Program-made: the position numbers and the translations under genes
The notes under the pieces: model-generated
What the model was told of the DNA's origin: nothing
Database searches by the model: none
What the model saw: the letters and a program-made list of their open reading frames with translations, nothing else
From: Candidatus Poseidoniaceae archaeon
Lineage (GTDB): Archaea; Thermoplasmatota; Poseidoniia; Poseidoniales; Poseidoniaceae
Reading direction: 5' to 3'
DNA: 8,455 nt
NCBI GenBank assembly: GCA_029250305.1
Contig: JAQXFM010000298.1
Coordinates: 1 to 8,455, forward strand
Shown: positions 1-6,463 of the stretch, piece by piece
Layout of the letters: each line of letters opens with the position of its first letter
Position numbering within the stretch: position 1 is the stretch's first letter

Positions 1-277
1 CTGAGAACTTACCCTCATGGTGGAGTTGGACGATGGTTTGCTTCACAGTTGAAGCACGTGCAGGTTTTGCCATGGCAACAGTGGCCAAGCGGGATCGTGC
101 TTCGTTGGTGAGAAGGGTGCGCATGGCTGCGTCAAGTTGTGCGGCTTCCATGTGCGCTTGCTGAGCCTTCACTTCAGCATCGGCTTGTTGGCTGGCTTGG
201 GCCTCGAGTTGTTGTTGGAGCGCAACGCGTCGTTGTTCACGAAGCATGGTCAGTTCATCATCGTGTGATGTCGACAT
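1..277 (-). CDS. PDCD5-family DNA-binding protein (3' end cut off by window)
   Basis: This is the first 92 residues of a PDCD5/TFAR19-family protein; the gene continues past the left edge. The N-terminal half (about residues 6-50) is a highly charged, Gln/Ala-rich helix typical of the family. The conserved core follows: a segment starting LLTNEARSRLATVAMAKPA and then a V-K-Q-T-I-V-Q-L helix ending in E-G-K-F-S, which parallels the eukaryotic LTPEARERLxxLxLVKPE pattern. Family members are small nucleic-acid-binding three-helix-bundle proteins; their exact role in archaea is not settled. The ATG at 277 is chosen because a GAGGGTGG stretch (290-283) lies a few bases upstream. The gene starts 25 bases after the rps19e stop, and this S19e-PDCD5 order is common in archaea, so co-transcription is likely. 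In other archaea L39e, L31e and eIF6 genes often follow; that part is outside this window. Confidence 0.9.
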   Translation of the reverse strand, partial: MSTSHDDELTMLREQRRVALQQQLEAQASQQADAEVKAQQAHMEAAQLDAAMRTLLTNEARSRLATVAMAKPARASTVKQTIVQLHHEGKFS

Positions 278-302
278 GCTGGCCACCCTCTTCACGTCCT
301 CT

Positions 303-794
303 TCAGTACTTTGCGAGTCCTGGGAATTGCTCTTCCGCAGCTGGGCGGCATTCGTGAGCAACGGAGTCAATCATCTTCTGGCCAGCAGCGGTAATGCGTC
401 GTCCGGCGTAGAGTTGAACAGGTCCCTCTTCGGTGTCCACAGTTCGTGTTGGCACTTTTTCGACGAGACCAGATGCTTCGAGTTGTTGAAGCGCTGTGCG
501 GATGATGTGGCGTGAAGCGACACCTGGCGTGTTAGGAGCGGCGCCGTTGTCCTTGCGTCCTCCGTAGGCTTGGGAGAGTTGGGTCACGCCGATTGGACCC
601 TCGCGGGCAAGCTTGCGCATGAGTGCAGCGGATCGTAGGAACCACCAGTTTTCTTGGCTTGGAGGTCGCTCACGGGAGACGCCAGTCTTAACAAATTCAG
701 CCCAATCTGGCGTTTCAACAGCCTTTTCGGTAGCAAGACGCGCAGCAAGTGCGGGGTTCAGGAGTTCTGCGGGGATATCATAGAGAGTCGTCAT
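303..794 (-). CDS. rps19e: 30S ribosomal protein S19e
   Basis: This is a structural protein of the archaeal small ribosomal subunit, shared with eukaryotes and absent from bacteria. The 163 residues are slightly longer than the usual length of about 150. Family hallmarks are all visible: an N-terminal 'YDIPAELL' segment, the P-x-W-A-E-F-V-K-T-G region with E-R-P-P near residues 29-45, the W-W-F-L-R-S-A-A-L-M-R-K helix followed by G-P-I-G-V, the glycine-rich Y-G-G-R-K-D-N-G loop, and the helix I-R-T-A-L-Q-Q-L-E-x-S-G-L-V of the winged-helix core. The start ATG has a TATA-like box about 39 bases upstream, giving a short leader. It is the first visible gene of a minus-strand pair with the PDCD5-family gene. 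No truncation or frameshift is seen. The identification is very secure. Confidence 0.97.
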   Translation of the reverse strand: MTTLYDIPAELLNPALAARLATEKAVETPDWAEFVKTGVSRERPPSQENWWFLRSAALMRKLAREGPIGVTQLSQAYGGRKDNGAAPNTPGVASRHIIRTALQQLEASGLVEKVPTRTVDTEEGPVQLYAGRRITAAGQKMIDSVAHECRPAAEEQFPGLAKY

Positions 795-828
795 GACACT
801 ACACCAAGCAATTTGCCGACCTTACGCC

Positions 829-838
829 CCTATATGAA
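829..838 (-). promoter_or_regulatory. Candidate TATA box for rps19e
   Basis: Read on the minus strand the sequence is TTCATATAGG, centred about 39 bases upstream of the rps19e ATG. An archaeal TATA box about 26 bases before transcription start would place the start near 807 and leave a leader of about 13 bases. This is a motif match by eye only. Confidence 0.4.
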
Positions 839-944
839 GAGAGCGGGTCATCTCCGAACGGGGAGGACGAGCACTGTAGCGATTTCTTGCAGTGATTAAC
901 CCAGCAGACAAGGGTTCATCAAGGGCTCGGCCGTCGCCAAACTG

Positions 945-1775
945 ATGAGAAAAGCCTTGGCTCAGAATCCCAATTTGTTGAGAACCCTCCTCGGGCTCTC
1001 ATTCACGTTGATTTTCATGCTTTCATACGCCGTTTACGGGGCAACTGTTTCGCCGTCATACTACCTCTACGAAACCGATGCAACTGTCACCGTCCATGAT
1101 GACATCGAACCAGTTCGAATTTATCAGGACGACCAAAACACCACCACATGGACATGGTCAATTCCAGCAAGTGGTCTAAATTTAACGTGGGTGAATCTCA
1201 CTGCTGTGGAACTCTCCGACAATGCTGAAGTCCGGCTCATCAACTCAGCGGGCTTATACAGCCATCCATTGTTGGGACTCTCGAGTGCGGACGGTTTTAG
1301 TTGCAGCGAAGATTGTTTCCTCAATTCAACCCACACAGTCCTCGCTGAAGATGGAGGAGAAGTCACCATTAACGCACTCACCAGTACAGATCCCGCCCGT
1401 CGCTCAAATGGGACGGTTTATGCAAAAACCACAGATGGGGCCATCGACAAAGCCCGCAACGCCATTGAATACACTCACTCGCCATCCCTCGTGCGCATTG
1501 AAATTGTCGAAACCGGTAATCGGACAACAGCCCCGACGACAACCATCACAACCGTCAACGAAGCCTTTGCTTCGCTCGAACCTTTCTCCGTTGATACAGC
1601 CACCGAATTCATGTGGGCTTTGGCTGCAGTGGTTGGTTGCTTCTCAATGGTCCTCGTCCCATCATTCACCGTCTATTTTGCCGCAAATGCGAAGGAAAAG
1701 AGGGACGCTGTTCGCTTGGCAAACTCCGAAAAGCAAGTTGAAGAGGCGCTCAATCCCACCGAAGAGACCGCTTGA
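945..1775 (+). CDS. Two-pass membrane-anchored extracellular protein, unknown function
   Basis: I do not recognise a named family in this 276-aa protein. A basic N-terminus (M-R-K) is followed by a hydrophobic helix at about residues 14-33, which is an uncleaved signal anchor or a signal peptide. Residues 34-222 form a Thr/Ser-rich, probably beta-rich domain. It carries six N-X-S/T sequons (two NLT, and one each of NTT, NST, NGT and NRT) and a close cysteine pair, C-S-E-D-C. A second hydrophobic segment (about 223-247, M-W-A-L-A-A-V-V-G-C onward) is followed by a charged Lys/Glu tail of about 29 residues, presumably cytoplasmic. This is the topology of an envelope protein displayed outside the cell. 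I saw no enzyme motif. The gene ends 51 bases before the giant surface protein start, so the two may cooperate. The start codon lacks a clear Shine-Dalgarno sequence, but the basic N-terminus plus helix makes this ATG sensible. Confidence 0.8.
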   Translation: MRKALAQNPNLLRTLLGLSFTLIFMLSYAVYGATVSPSYYLYETDATVTVHDDIEPVRIYQDDQNTTTWTWSIPASGLNLTWVNLTAVELSDNAEVRLINSAGLYSHPLLGLSSADGFSCSEDCFLNSTHTVLAEDGGEVTINALTSTDPARRSNGTVYAKTTDGAIDKARNAIEYTHSPSLVRIEIVETGNRTTAPTTTITTVNEAFASLEPFSVDTATEFMWALAAVVGCFSMVLVPSFTVYFAANAKEKRDAVRLANSEKQVEEALNPTEETA

Positions 1776-1792
1776 TGCACGCCAGTTTCCTC

Positions 1793-1799
1793 ATATATG
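1793..1799 (+). promoter_or_regulatory. Candidate TATA box for the giant surface protein gene
   Basis: The sequence ATATATG lies about 30 bases before the preferred ATG at 1827, which fits an almost leaderless archaeal transcript. The first in-frame ATG of the open frame (1797) falls inside this box, which argues against its use as the translation start. If real, the promoter lets the large gene be transcribed independently of the gene before it. Confidence 0.4.
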
Positions 1800-1826
1800 T
1801 TGAAGCGCTGTAGCGACACGAGCGCC

Positions 1827-4800
1827 ATGAAAAGTCGACCCGCAATTGTGTTGGTTCTTTTGTTTCTGTTCGCATCGCTTTCACCACTGGTAGAACTCGA
1901 ATCAACACACGAAGGTATGCTTGCACCGAGCGCTCGTGCAACAGGCGTGGACTTGACCGTCAATGATGTAAGTTTTTCATACACCTCGAGTACTGACGAA
2001 GCCCGCTATCGAATGTTCTCCTCGAACCACCCAATACCATTGTTCAATCGACCCGCAGAATTGTATGTCGTTGACACCGTTGTGGATGTGCCGATTTATG
2101 TCGAACTTACCGTAGAAAATCTTGGAACAAATCCGTCGGGTACCATCGATGTTCAATTGAAGATCCTCCACGATGAATACCAGCAGTTCGAAATGGTCAA
2201 TGTAACGCAGCAAATGACTTCACTCAACGGCGGCAGTTCGAACAGCATAGGTTTCACGGTGACGCCCACGTATGCTGGCAACCATTCACTGCAAGCCGTG
2301 GCCACCTCCACGGTCCTCGATGACCAACCACTAAACAACCAATACAATCGTCATTTCACTGTCGCTTCTCATTACTTCAACTGTGATGATCTGTCCCTGT
2401 GGACCACCACAAATGAATGGGGAACGAACACCGATACATCCCTCTCTGAAGGGAGCGCGTGCCATGTTGGAAATGGGGAGGCATCAACATATGGGGCATC
2501 GACCACTAGCCTCCTCGAAACACCAACCATCGACATGTCAGACGCTGTGAACGCCCCTACCAAAACCAACGGTGTATCGTTTTTCTACACCGGAAGTTCA
2601 CAGCAAGGCGATGAAATGAAGTTTTCAATCAAAAACGGAGTGTCTGGACAAATTTCTGAACTTGGAACATTGAGTGGGACCATCGACCAAGCATTCATCG
2701 ATGGTGCATCATGGCAGACCTTTTCGGTGACCAGTCAAGGTTCGACCTCACCCCTCGTACCTGCATCAGCAAGTGGATTTTCATCTGCTACGACCTTCCA
2801 GTTCGTCTTTACATCCAATTCCATCGACAACGATATCGGTTTTTGGCTTGATGACATCGTCATCGTCTATGATCAAAAGGTGAAAGCCAAAGAATATGCA
2901 ATTTCCTCTGCAGGAGTTTCGACAAACGGAGCATTGCCTGGTGATTGGGGCAGCGTCGGAATAGCGCTGACCAATGAAGGAAACATTTCGGATTATGTCA
3001 TGCCGGCTGTTGAGAGTTTGCCAGCTGATTGGGATGTTTATTTTGCCCACGATTCTGGCGTTTCGATCAACACGCAAACCGGCGTGCTTCTTGCACCTGG
3101 TGAAACAAAAATCATCCACATGAAATTGATGCCCGATGAAAACGCAACAACAGGCTTCAATCAACTCACGTTCACAGCGACCTCAAGCCAGTACCAATCT
3201 GTGAATACGACCCTCCCCGTCCAGTTCCAGGTCTTACCAGACCGAGAACCATTGATCATACAACCTGAAGAGCGCCCCTCTTGCCCACCAGGGTACACGT
3301 GCCCCTTCGAGGTTGAAATTCAAAACATCGGTGATGCAACCGATGTCTTTGATCTCGGCATCAATCAGTTAGCACTCCCTTCAGGATGGGGTGTTCAATT
3401 TTCTTGGGCGCAAGCAACGTCCATTCTTGTTCGACCCGATCAGCCCGTCCTTGTCGGGTTGAGCATGACCGTGCCGCTTGGTGCGACCCCCGATACGGTG
3501 GTATCGTTCTCGCTCCAGGCCACATCGCAAAACAACACTGAAAAGTTCCATTCGCTCGACATTGACATCGCAGCTTCGATGATCAGCGAAGCCTATGTTG
3601 GCATGACCACATCCCAAGCATCGAACGATTGGCACATTGAAGCTGGCGAAGCGAAAATCGTAACCTTCACGATTTGGAACAATGCGTCTCGACAAGACAT
3701 CTTTTCGATGACTGTTGAATATGAACCCAAAGGAATGTGGATTATCGAGCAGCCCTCTCGACCTGACGCGGTGATCAACCCCGGCGGCACGACCACGTTC
3801 ACGACGATCGTTACGGCCCCTGAAAACGCCCAGGCAGGCGAGCAAGCACCCGCACTCACCCCAAAAATTACTTCCGAACGGAGCGGCATGAGCATTGAAG
3901 GCGATCCCTTCGAAAGCATCAAAGTCAGCACAATACGAAACATTGGGGTTTCACTTGTCGATGCACCAGATAAATTGAGGCCAGGTGCTTACAACAAACT
4001 TGTGTTCGATGTGGTGAACAATGGAAATGGCCCGGTATCCGCTTTGCTGGGCGCTGAAAGCCTTCCTTCGTCGTGGTCCATCCACTATCGCGTGGACGGA
4101 GCAAACATCACTGGACCAATTGCATTGGACTCACCTCAAGAAGGAACGAACAACATCACCGTGGAGGGATACATCTACCTTCCATCTGATGAAAGCGCTA
4201 GTGTGATTCACTCCCTTACCTTCATTGCAAGCGACGCTGTGGGCGAAGATGACATTGATGCCTCAGACAACTCTGTATCGATTGATACGATCACGGCCTC
4301 CGTCCGTATTCCTTCCCTCGAAGGATCGAGTGCATCGACCTATGCCATGGTTGGAACGACCGTCAGCGTCCAAGCAAACCTCACGAACATAGGCAACGCA
4401 ATGGATGATGGTATCATCGTCCGTGGCATGTATTCTTCATCGCCTCCAAATGTAGGAATTCTTGCCTTCTTCTCAACAGGCATTGGTTCAACGTCCAAAC
4501 CTACCAACGAAGCAGTGGAAATTATGCTGGCACCGAATCAAGTTACCCACCTTACGATGGATTTGATCCTCCCCCATGATTTGATGCTGAACACGCGCAT
4601 CGTCGTTTCCTTCGAAGTGATTGCGGGCATGAATGAAGAACAGCAGCCGTATCAGTTGACCTACGACGCCCTCATCATCGTTGACCAACAACGGAAACTC
4701 TCGGGTGAGTTAAGCGACCCATCCGGTCTCATTCATGCCACGGGAGTTGGTGTCCCGTTATTCGTGAACCTTTCAAGTGCGTCGAGTCAACCAGAATCGG

Positions 4801-5393
4801 TCGTGTTAGAAGTGGACGCACCAGAAGAATGGCAAATTGTATGCAACGGAGTGCTGGTTGGTGACGCAGGGCAAAACATCACTTTCGAGGCTGGCCACTT
4901 GGCCCCTCAACTCACCGACATCCCATGCACCCTTCACCGAATGGCAGGTCCCCTTGAAGAGAAAGTGACGTTTTCTGTGATGAGCCTTGATGGAGAAATT
5001 ACCTGGGAAGGCGCACAGGTGTTCACATTTGCAGAACGAGTCAATGATGATGCTTCTATGAACGTCGAGGTGATGGCTGGTGGAATTGCAGGCATCTTAG
5101 CCTTCACGCTCTTGATGGTCGTGTTGCTTAGAAAACGAAATGAATCAACATTCTTCGAGGAGGATGAACCAAAGGACATTCCCCCTGAAATCATCCAATC
5201 AGGCCCTCCAGTCACGAACGGTCCACCTGTGAGCCAGAGTATGGAAATCAATGCCGCAGAGAGTGTGGCGTCCGTGACCATAGAAGCACCCCACCCGCCA
5301 CTTCCGGAGGGCGGATTACCAGATGGATGGACGATGGAGCAGTGGAGCCATTACGGAGAGCAATACTTGGATCGGCTCAAAGGACAAGCATGA
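1827..5393 (+). CDS. Giant surface protein with Ig-like/CARDB/NEW3-type stalk, C-terminal anchor and Trp/Tyr-rich tail
   Basis: This 1188-aa protein is secreted and anchored. The signal peptide is M-K-S-R-P followed by a Leu/Val/Phe core (about residues 1-25). Residues about 35-180 look like a CARDB-type beta domain (V-E-N-L-G ... D-D-Q-P-L-N-N). Residues about 182-348 resemble a MAM/jelly-roll domain ending in GFWLDDIVIVYD. Residues about 350-1075 hold several beta repeats of the NEW3/CARDB kind, recognisable by recurrent N-x-G-N/D, L-P-x-x-W and L-A-P-G/N-x-x signatures. A membrane helix spans about 1082-1101, followed by R-K-R and an 87-residue acidic, Pro-rich tail. The six cysteines fall in three local pairs (186/212, 486/492, 1006/1034), suggesting disulfides. 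About twelve extracellular N-X-S/T sequons are present. The start at 1827 is preferred over 1797 because it directly precedes the signal peptide and 1797 lies in a TATA-like box. A stalk, adhesin or S-layer-associated role is inference; no catalytic motif was seen. Confidence 0.85.
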   Translation: MKSRPAIVLVLLFLFASLSPLVELESTHEGMLAPSARATGVDLTVNDVSFSYTSSTDEARYRMFSSNHPIPLFNRPAELYVVDTVVDVPIYVELTVENLGTNPSGTIDVQLKILHDEYQQFEMVNVTQQMTSLNGGSSNSIGFTVTPTYAGNHSLQAVATSTVLDDQPLNNQYNRHFTVASHYFNCDDLSLWTTTNEWGTNTDTSLSEGSACHVGNGEASTYGASTTSLLETPTIDMSDAVNAPTKTNGVSFFYTGSSQQGDEMKFSIKNGVSGQISELGTLSGTIDQAFIDGASWQTFSVTSQGSTSPLVPASASGFSSATTFQFVFTSNSIDNDIGFWLDDIVIVYDQKVKAKEYAISSAGVSTNGALPGDWGSVGIALTNEGNISDYVMPAVESLPADWDVYFAHDSGVSINTQTGVLLAPGETKIIHMKLMPDENATTGFNQLTFTATSSQYQSVNTTLPVQFQVLPDREPLIIQPEERPSCPPGYTCPFEVEIQNIGDATDVFDLGINQLALPSGWGVQFSWAQATSILVRPDQPVLVGLSMTVPLGATPDTVVSFSLQATSQNNTEKFHSLDIDIAASMISEAYVGMTTSQASNDWHIEAGEAKIVTFTIWNNASRQDIFSMTVEYEPKGMWIIEQPSRPDAVINPGGTTTFTTIVTAPENAQAGEQAPALTPKITSERSGMSIEGDPFESIKVSTIRNIGVSLVDAPDKLRPGAYNKLVFDVVNNGNGPVSALLGAESLPSSWSIHYRVDGANITGPIALDSPQEGTNNITVEGYIYLPSDESASVIHSLTFIASDAVGEDDIDASDNSVSIDTITASVRIPSLEGSSASTYAMVGTTVSVQANLTNIGNAMDDGIIVRGMYSSSPPNVGILAFFSTGIGSTSKPTNEAVEIMLAPNQVTHLTMDLILPHDLMLNTRIVVSFEVIAGMNEEQQPYQLTYDALIIVDQQRKLSGELSDPSGLIHATGVGVPLFVNLSSASSQPESVVLEVDAPEEWQIVCNGVLVGDAGQNITFEAGHLAPQLTDIPCTLHRMAGPLEEKVTFSVMSLDGEITWEGAQVFTFAERVNDDASMNVEVMAGGIAGILAFTLLMVVLLRKRNESTFFEEDEPKDIPPEIIQSGPPVTNGPPVSQSMEINAAESVASVTIEAPHPPLPEGGLPDGWTMEQWSHYGEQYLDRLKGQA

Positions 5394-5418
5394 TACATAA
5401 CCCACATCAGCAAGCATC

Positions 5419-5592
5419 ATGGCCACATACCCAGGAGCTTGGTACGCTTTGTGGGTCATGGTCATGATCTTTGGCGTTCTCACTTGGTTTCTTAGAAACT
5501 TTACAGAACGAGTTGAGGCAACAAGACTCTCCGCATTTCTTGGTGTAATGTCCATGTTGACCTTGCTTTCATGGACGCTGCTCGAATTTTAG
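5419..5592 (+). CDS. Small two-helix membrane protein (57 aa), unknown function
   Basis: A short open frame runs from ATG at 5419 to TAG at 5590-5592. The protein starts M-A-T-Y-P-G-A-W and contains two hydrophobic helices, about residues 6-25 (Trp/Met/Val-rich) and 38-57 (Leu/Met-rich). They are joined by a hydrophilic loop with R26, E30, R31, E33 and R36. The positively biased loop suggests a hairpin with the loop inside the cell. It begins 25 bases after the giant surface protein stop. It ends 8 bases before the preferred PqqD-like start, whose ribosome binding site overlaps this stop codon. That tight spacing is the main evidence that it is real, together with the clean two-helix pattern. 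No strong Shine-Dalgarno is visible; an A/T-rich GATACATAA (5390-5398) could be a weak TATA box giving a leaderless message. I do not recognise a family. Confidence 0.6.
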   Translation: MATYPGAWYALWVMVMIFGVLTWFLRNFTERVEATRLSAFLGVMSMLTLLSWTLLEF

Positions 5593-5596
5593 GTGA
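5591..5596 (+). promoter_or_regulatory. Ribosome binding site deciding the PqqD-like start
   Basis: AGGTGA lies 4 bases before the ATG at 5601 and overlaps the TAG stop of the 57-aa gene. It supports 5601 over the upstream in-frame ATG at 5571, which lies inside the small gene and has no comparable site. It also suggests translational coupling. Confidence 0.55.
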
Positions 5597-5600
5597 TGAA

Positions 5601-6143
5601 ATGGAGATTGTAGACAAAGACACTCATCACTATTCCGGCATGTACCCGTGCCGTGTCCCAGTTTGGTGGGCAAGGTTTGGAGAACCTGAACGACATCCAA
5701 ATCTTGCTGGTGTAACAGGACGCAAAGTCATCCTACGCATCGAGAAGCGATTCAATCGATTTGAGCGAATGTTAGCGAAGATTTTCCGTGCCCCAAGAGA
5801 GGTCAGGCGGCCATTCGACCCGATGAACAGCATGCTCTGGGAATTATGCAACGGATCTCGAACGTTCGAAGAGATTTGTGAGCATATGAACGATGTTTTC
5901 CAAGAAGATATTGCTCCAGTCGTCGATCGAACAGCGGCGGGAATCGATGCTCTAAAACGCAGGAATCTAATGACCGTCCTCACAACAGAATTTACCCATA
6001 AATGGTCGATTCAACCAGGTGAAGTGCCAGCACATCAAACGCTCGCTCCTTTGGACGAATCAATGAAAATTGATGCCGGTCTTGTTGAGGGCGATGAACA
6101 ACCTACAGATGCGCTTCAAGATGCTCCATTGGCCGGCCAATGA
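5601..6143 (+). CDS. PqqD-like winged-helix protein (PqqD/RRE fold), orphan
   Basis: The 180-aa protein contains a PqqD-like domain at about residues 69-126. It has R-P-F-D-P-M-N-S-M-L-W-E-L-C-N-G-S-R-T, then E-E-I-C with a hydrophobic helix, and ends D-A-L-K-R-R-N-L-M. This matches the family pattern of 'L-N-x-x-A-x-x-I-W-x-L-x-D-G-x-R-T-x-x-E-I' followed by 'L-x-x-x-G-L'. PqqD domains bind precursor peptides for radical-SAM maturases in PQQ and other peptide natural-product pathways, but many stand-alone homologues have no known role. Here an N-terminal extension of about 65 residues carries V-P-V-W-W-A-R-F-G and a basic region (R-F-N-R-F-E-R-M-L-A-K-I-F). The C-terminus, of about 50 residues, is acidic and probably disordered. 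No pqqA, pqqE or radical-SAM gene is in view. The start at 5601 follows a good ribosome binding site. Its last 41 bases overlap the 3' end of the convergent ArsC-family gene. Confidence 0.7.
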   Translation: MEIVDKDTHHYSGMYPCRVPVWWARFGEPERHPNLAGVTGRKVILRIEKRFNRFERMLAKIFRAPREVRRPFDPMNSMLWELCNGSRTFEEICEHMNDVFQEDIAPVVDRTAAGIDALKRRNLMTVLTTEFTHKWSIQPGEVPAHQTLAPLDESMKIDAGLVEGDEQPTDALQDAPLAGQ

Positions 6144-6450
6144 CACTGATGGCACCCGTATCCAGCAACGGTCGTTCCATCAAGTGCCCGTGCATCGACA
6201 AAAATTCAACGACGGAGTCAAGCGATTCAAGGTCGAGATTTGAGGAATCGACCTCTTTGAATTTAGCATCCTTGCTTCGAATTGCAGCAGAAATCGGGCC
6301 ATCAAGACGAGAAAGAACATCCTGCAATACCTCTTTCGAAAGTGGATCTGTCAAATACAAATGAATTTCTACATCCAAATCCGATGCTTCGCACAGCGCA
6401 ACCGCAGCACGAGATTTAGAACAACGTGGATTATGGTAGAGGACCGTCAT
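6103..6450 (-). CDS. arsC: ArsC-family (thioredoxin-fold) arsenate reductase-like protein
   Basis: The 115-aa protein has the complete ArsC/Spx/YffB thioredoxin-like fold pattern. It begins with a beta strand and the Y-H-N-P-R-C-S-K-S-R active-site loop (catalytic C10), and has L-Y-L-T-D-P-L-S near residue 31, I-R-S-K at 57-60, E-R-P at 92-94 and V-I-G-R-P at 103-107. By hand alignment, R58, R93 and R106 correspond to the three arginines that position arsenate in the plasmid R773 enzyme (R60, R94, R107). That favours a true glutaredoxin-coupled arsenate reductase or a close thiol reductase over the regulator Spx. The substrate is not proven, because this subfamily (with C-S-K-S-R instead of C-G-T-S-R) includes members of unknown activity. 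It is the last gene of the cassette, with an AGGAGG site 7 bases before the ATG and a 12-base gap to the FGE-like gene. Confidence 0.85.
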   Translation of the reverse strand: MTVLYHNPRCSKSRAAVALCEASDLDVEIHLYLTDPLSKEVLQDVLSRLDGPISAAIRSKDAKFKEVDSSNLDLESLDSVVEFLSMHGHLMERPLLDTGAISVIGRPMEHLEAHL

Positions 6451-6457
6451 GACCGGT

Positions 6458-6463
6458 CCTCCT
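6458..6463 (-). promoter_or_regulatory. Strong Shine-Dalgarno for the ArsC-family gene
   Basis: On the minus strand this reads AGGAGG with 7 bases to the ATG at 6450. It shares its first base with the TGA stop of the FGE-like gene, so the two cistrons are tightly coupled. It is the best ribosome binding site in the window. Confidence 0.7.

Noticed and set aside
1222..1803. Plus-strand open frame of 193 codons overlapping the 276-aa membrane protein gene.
   Set aside because: The overlapping frame has a signal anchor, sequons and a second membrane helix, while this one is Ser/Pro/Gln-rich with no domain pattern.
1797..1826. Upstream ATG as the start of the giant surface protein.
   Set aside because: It would place ten polar residues before the signal peptide, and the ATG itself is part of the TATA-like sequence.
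3381..3845. Long minus-strand open frame (154 codons) inside the giant surface protein gene.
   Set aside because: Its translation is Arg/Gly-rich low-plausibility sequence without recognisable motifs and lies wholly opposite a clearly coding frame.
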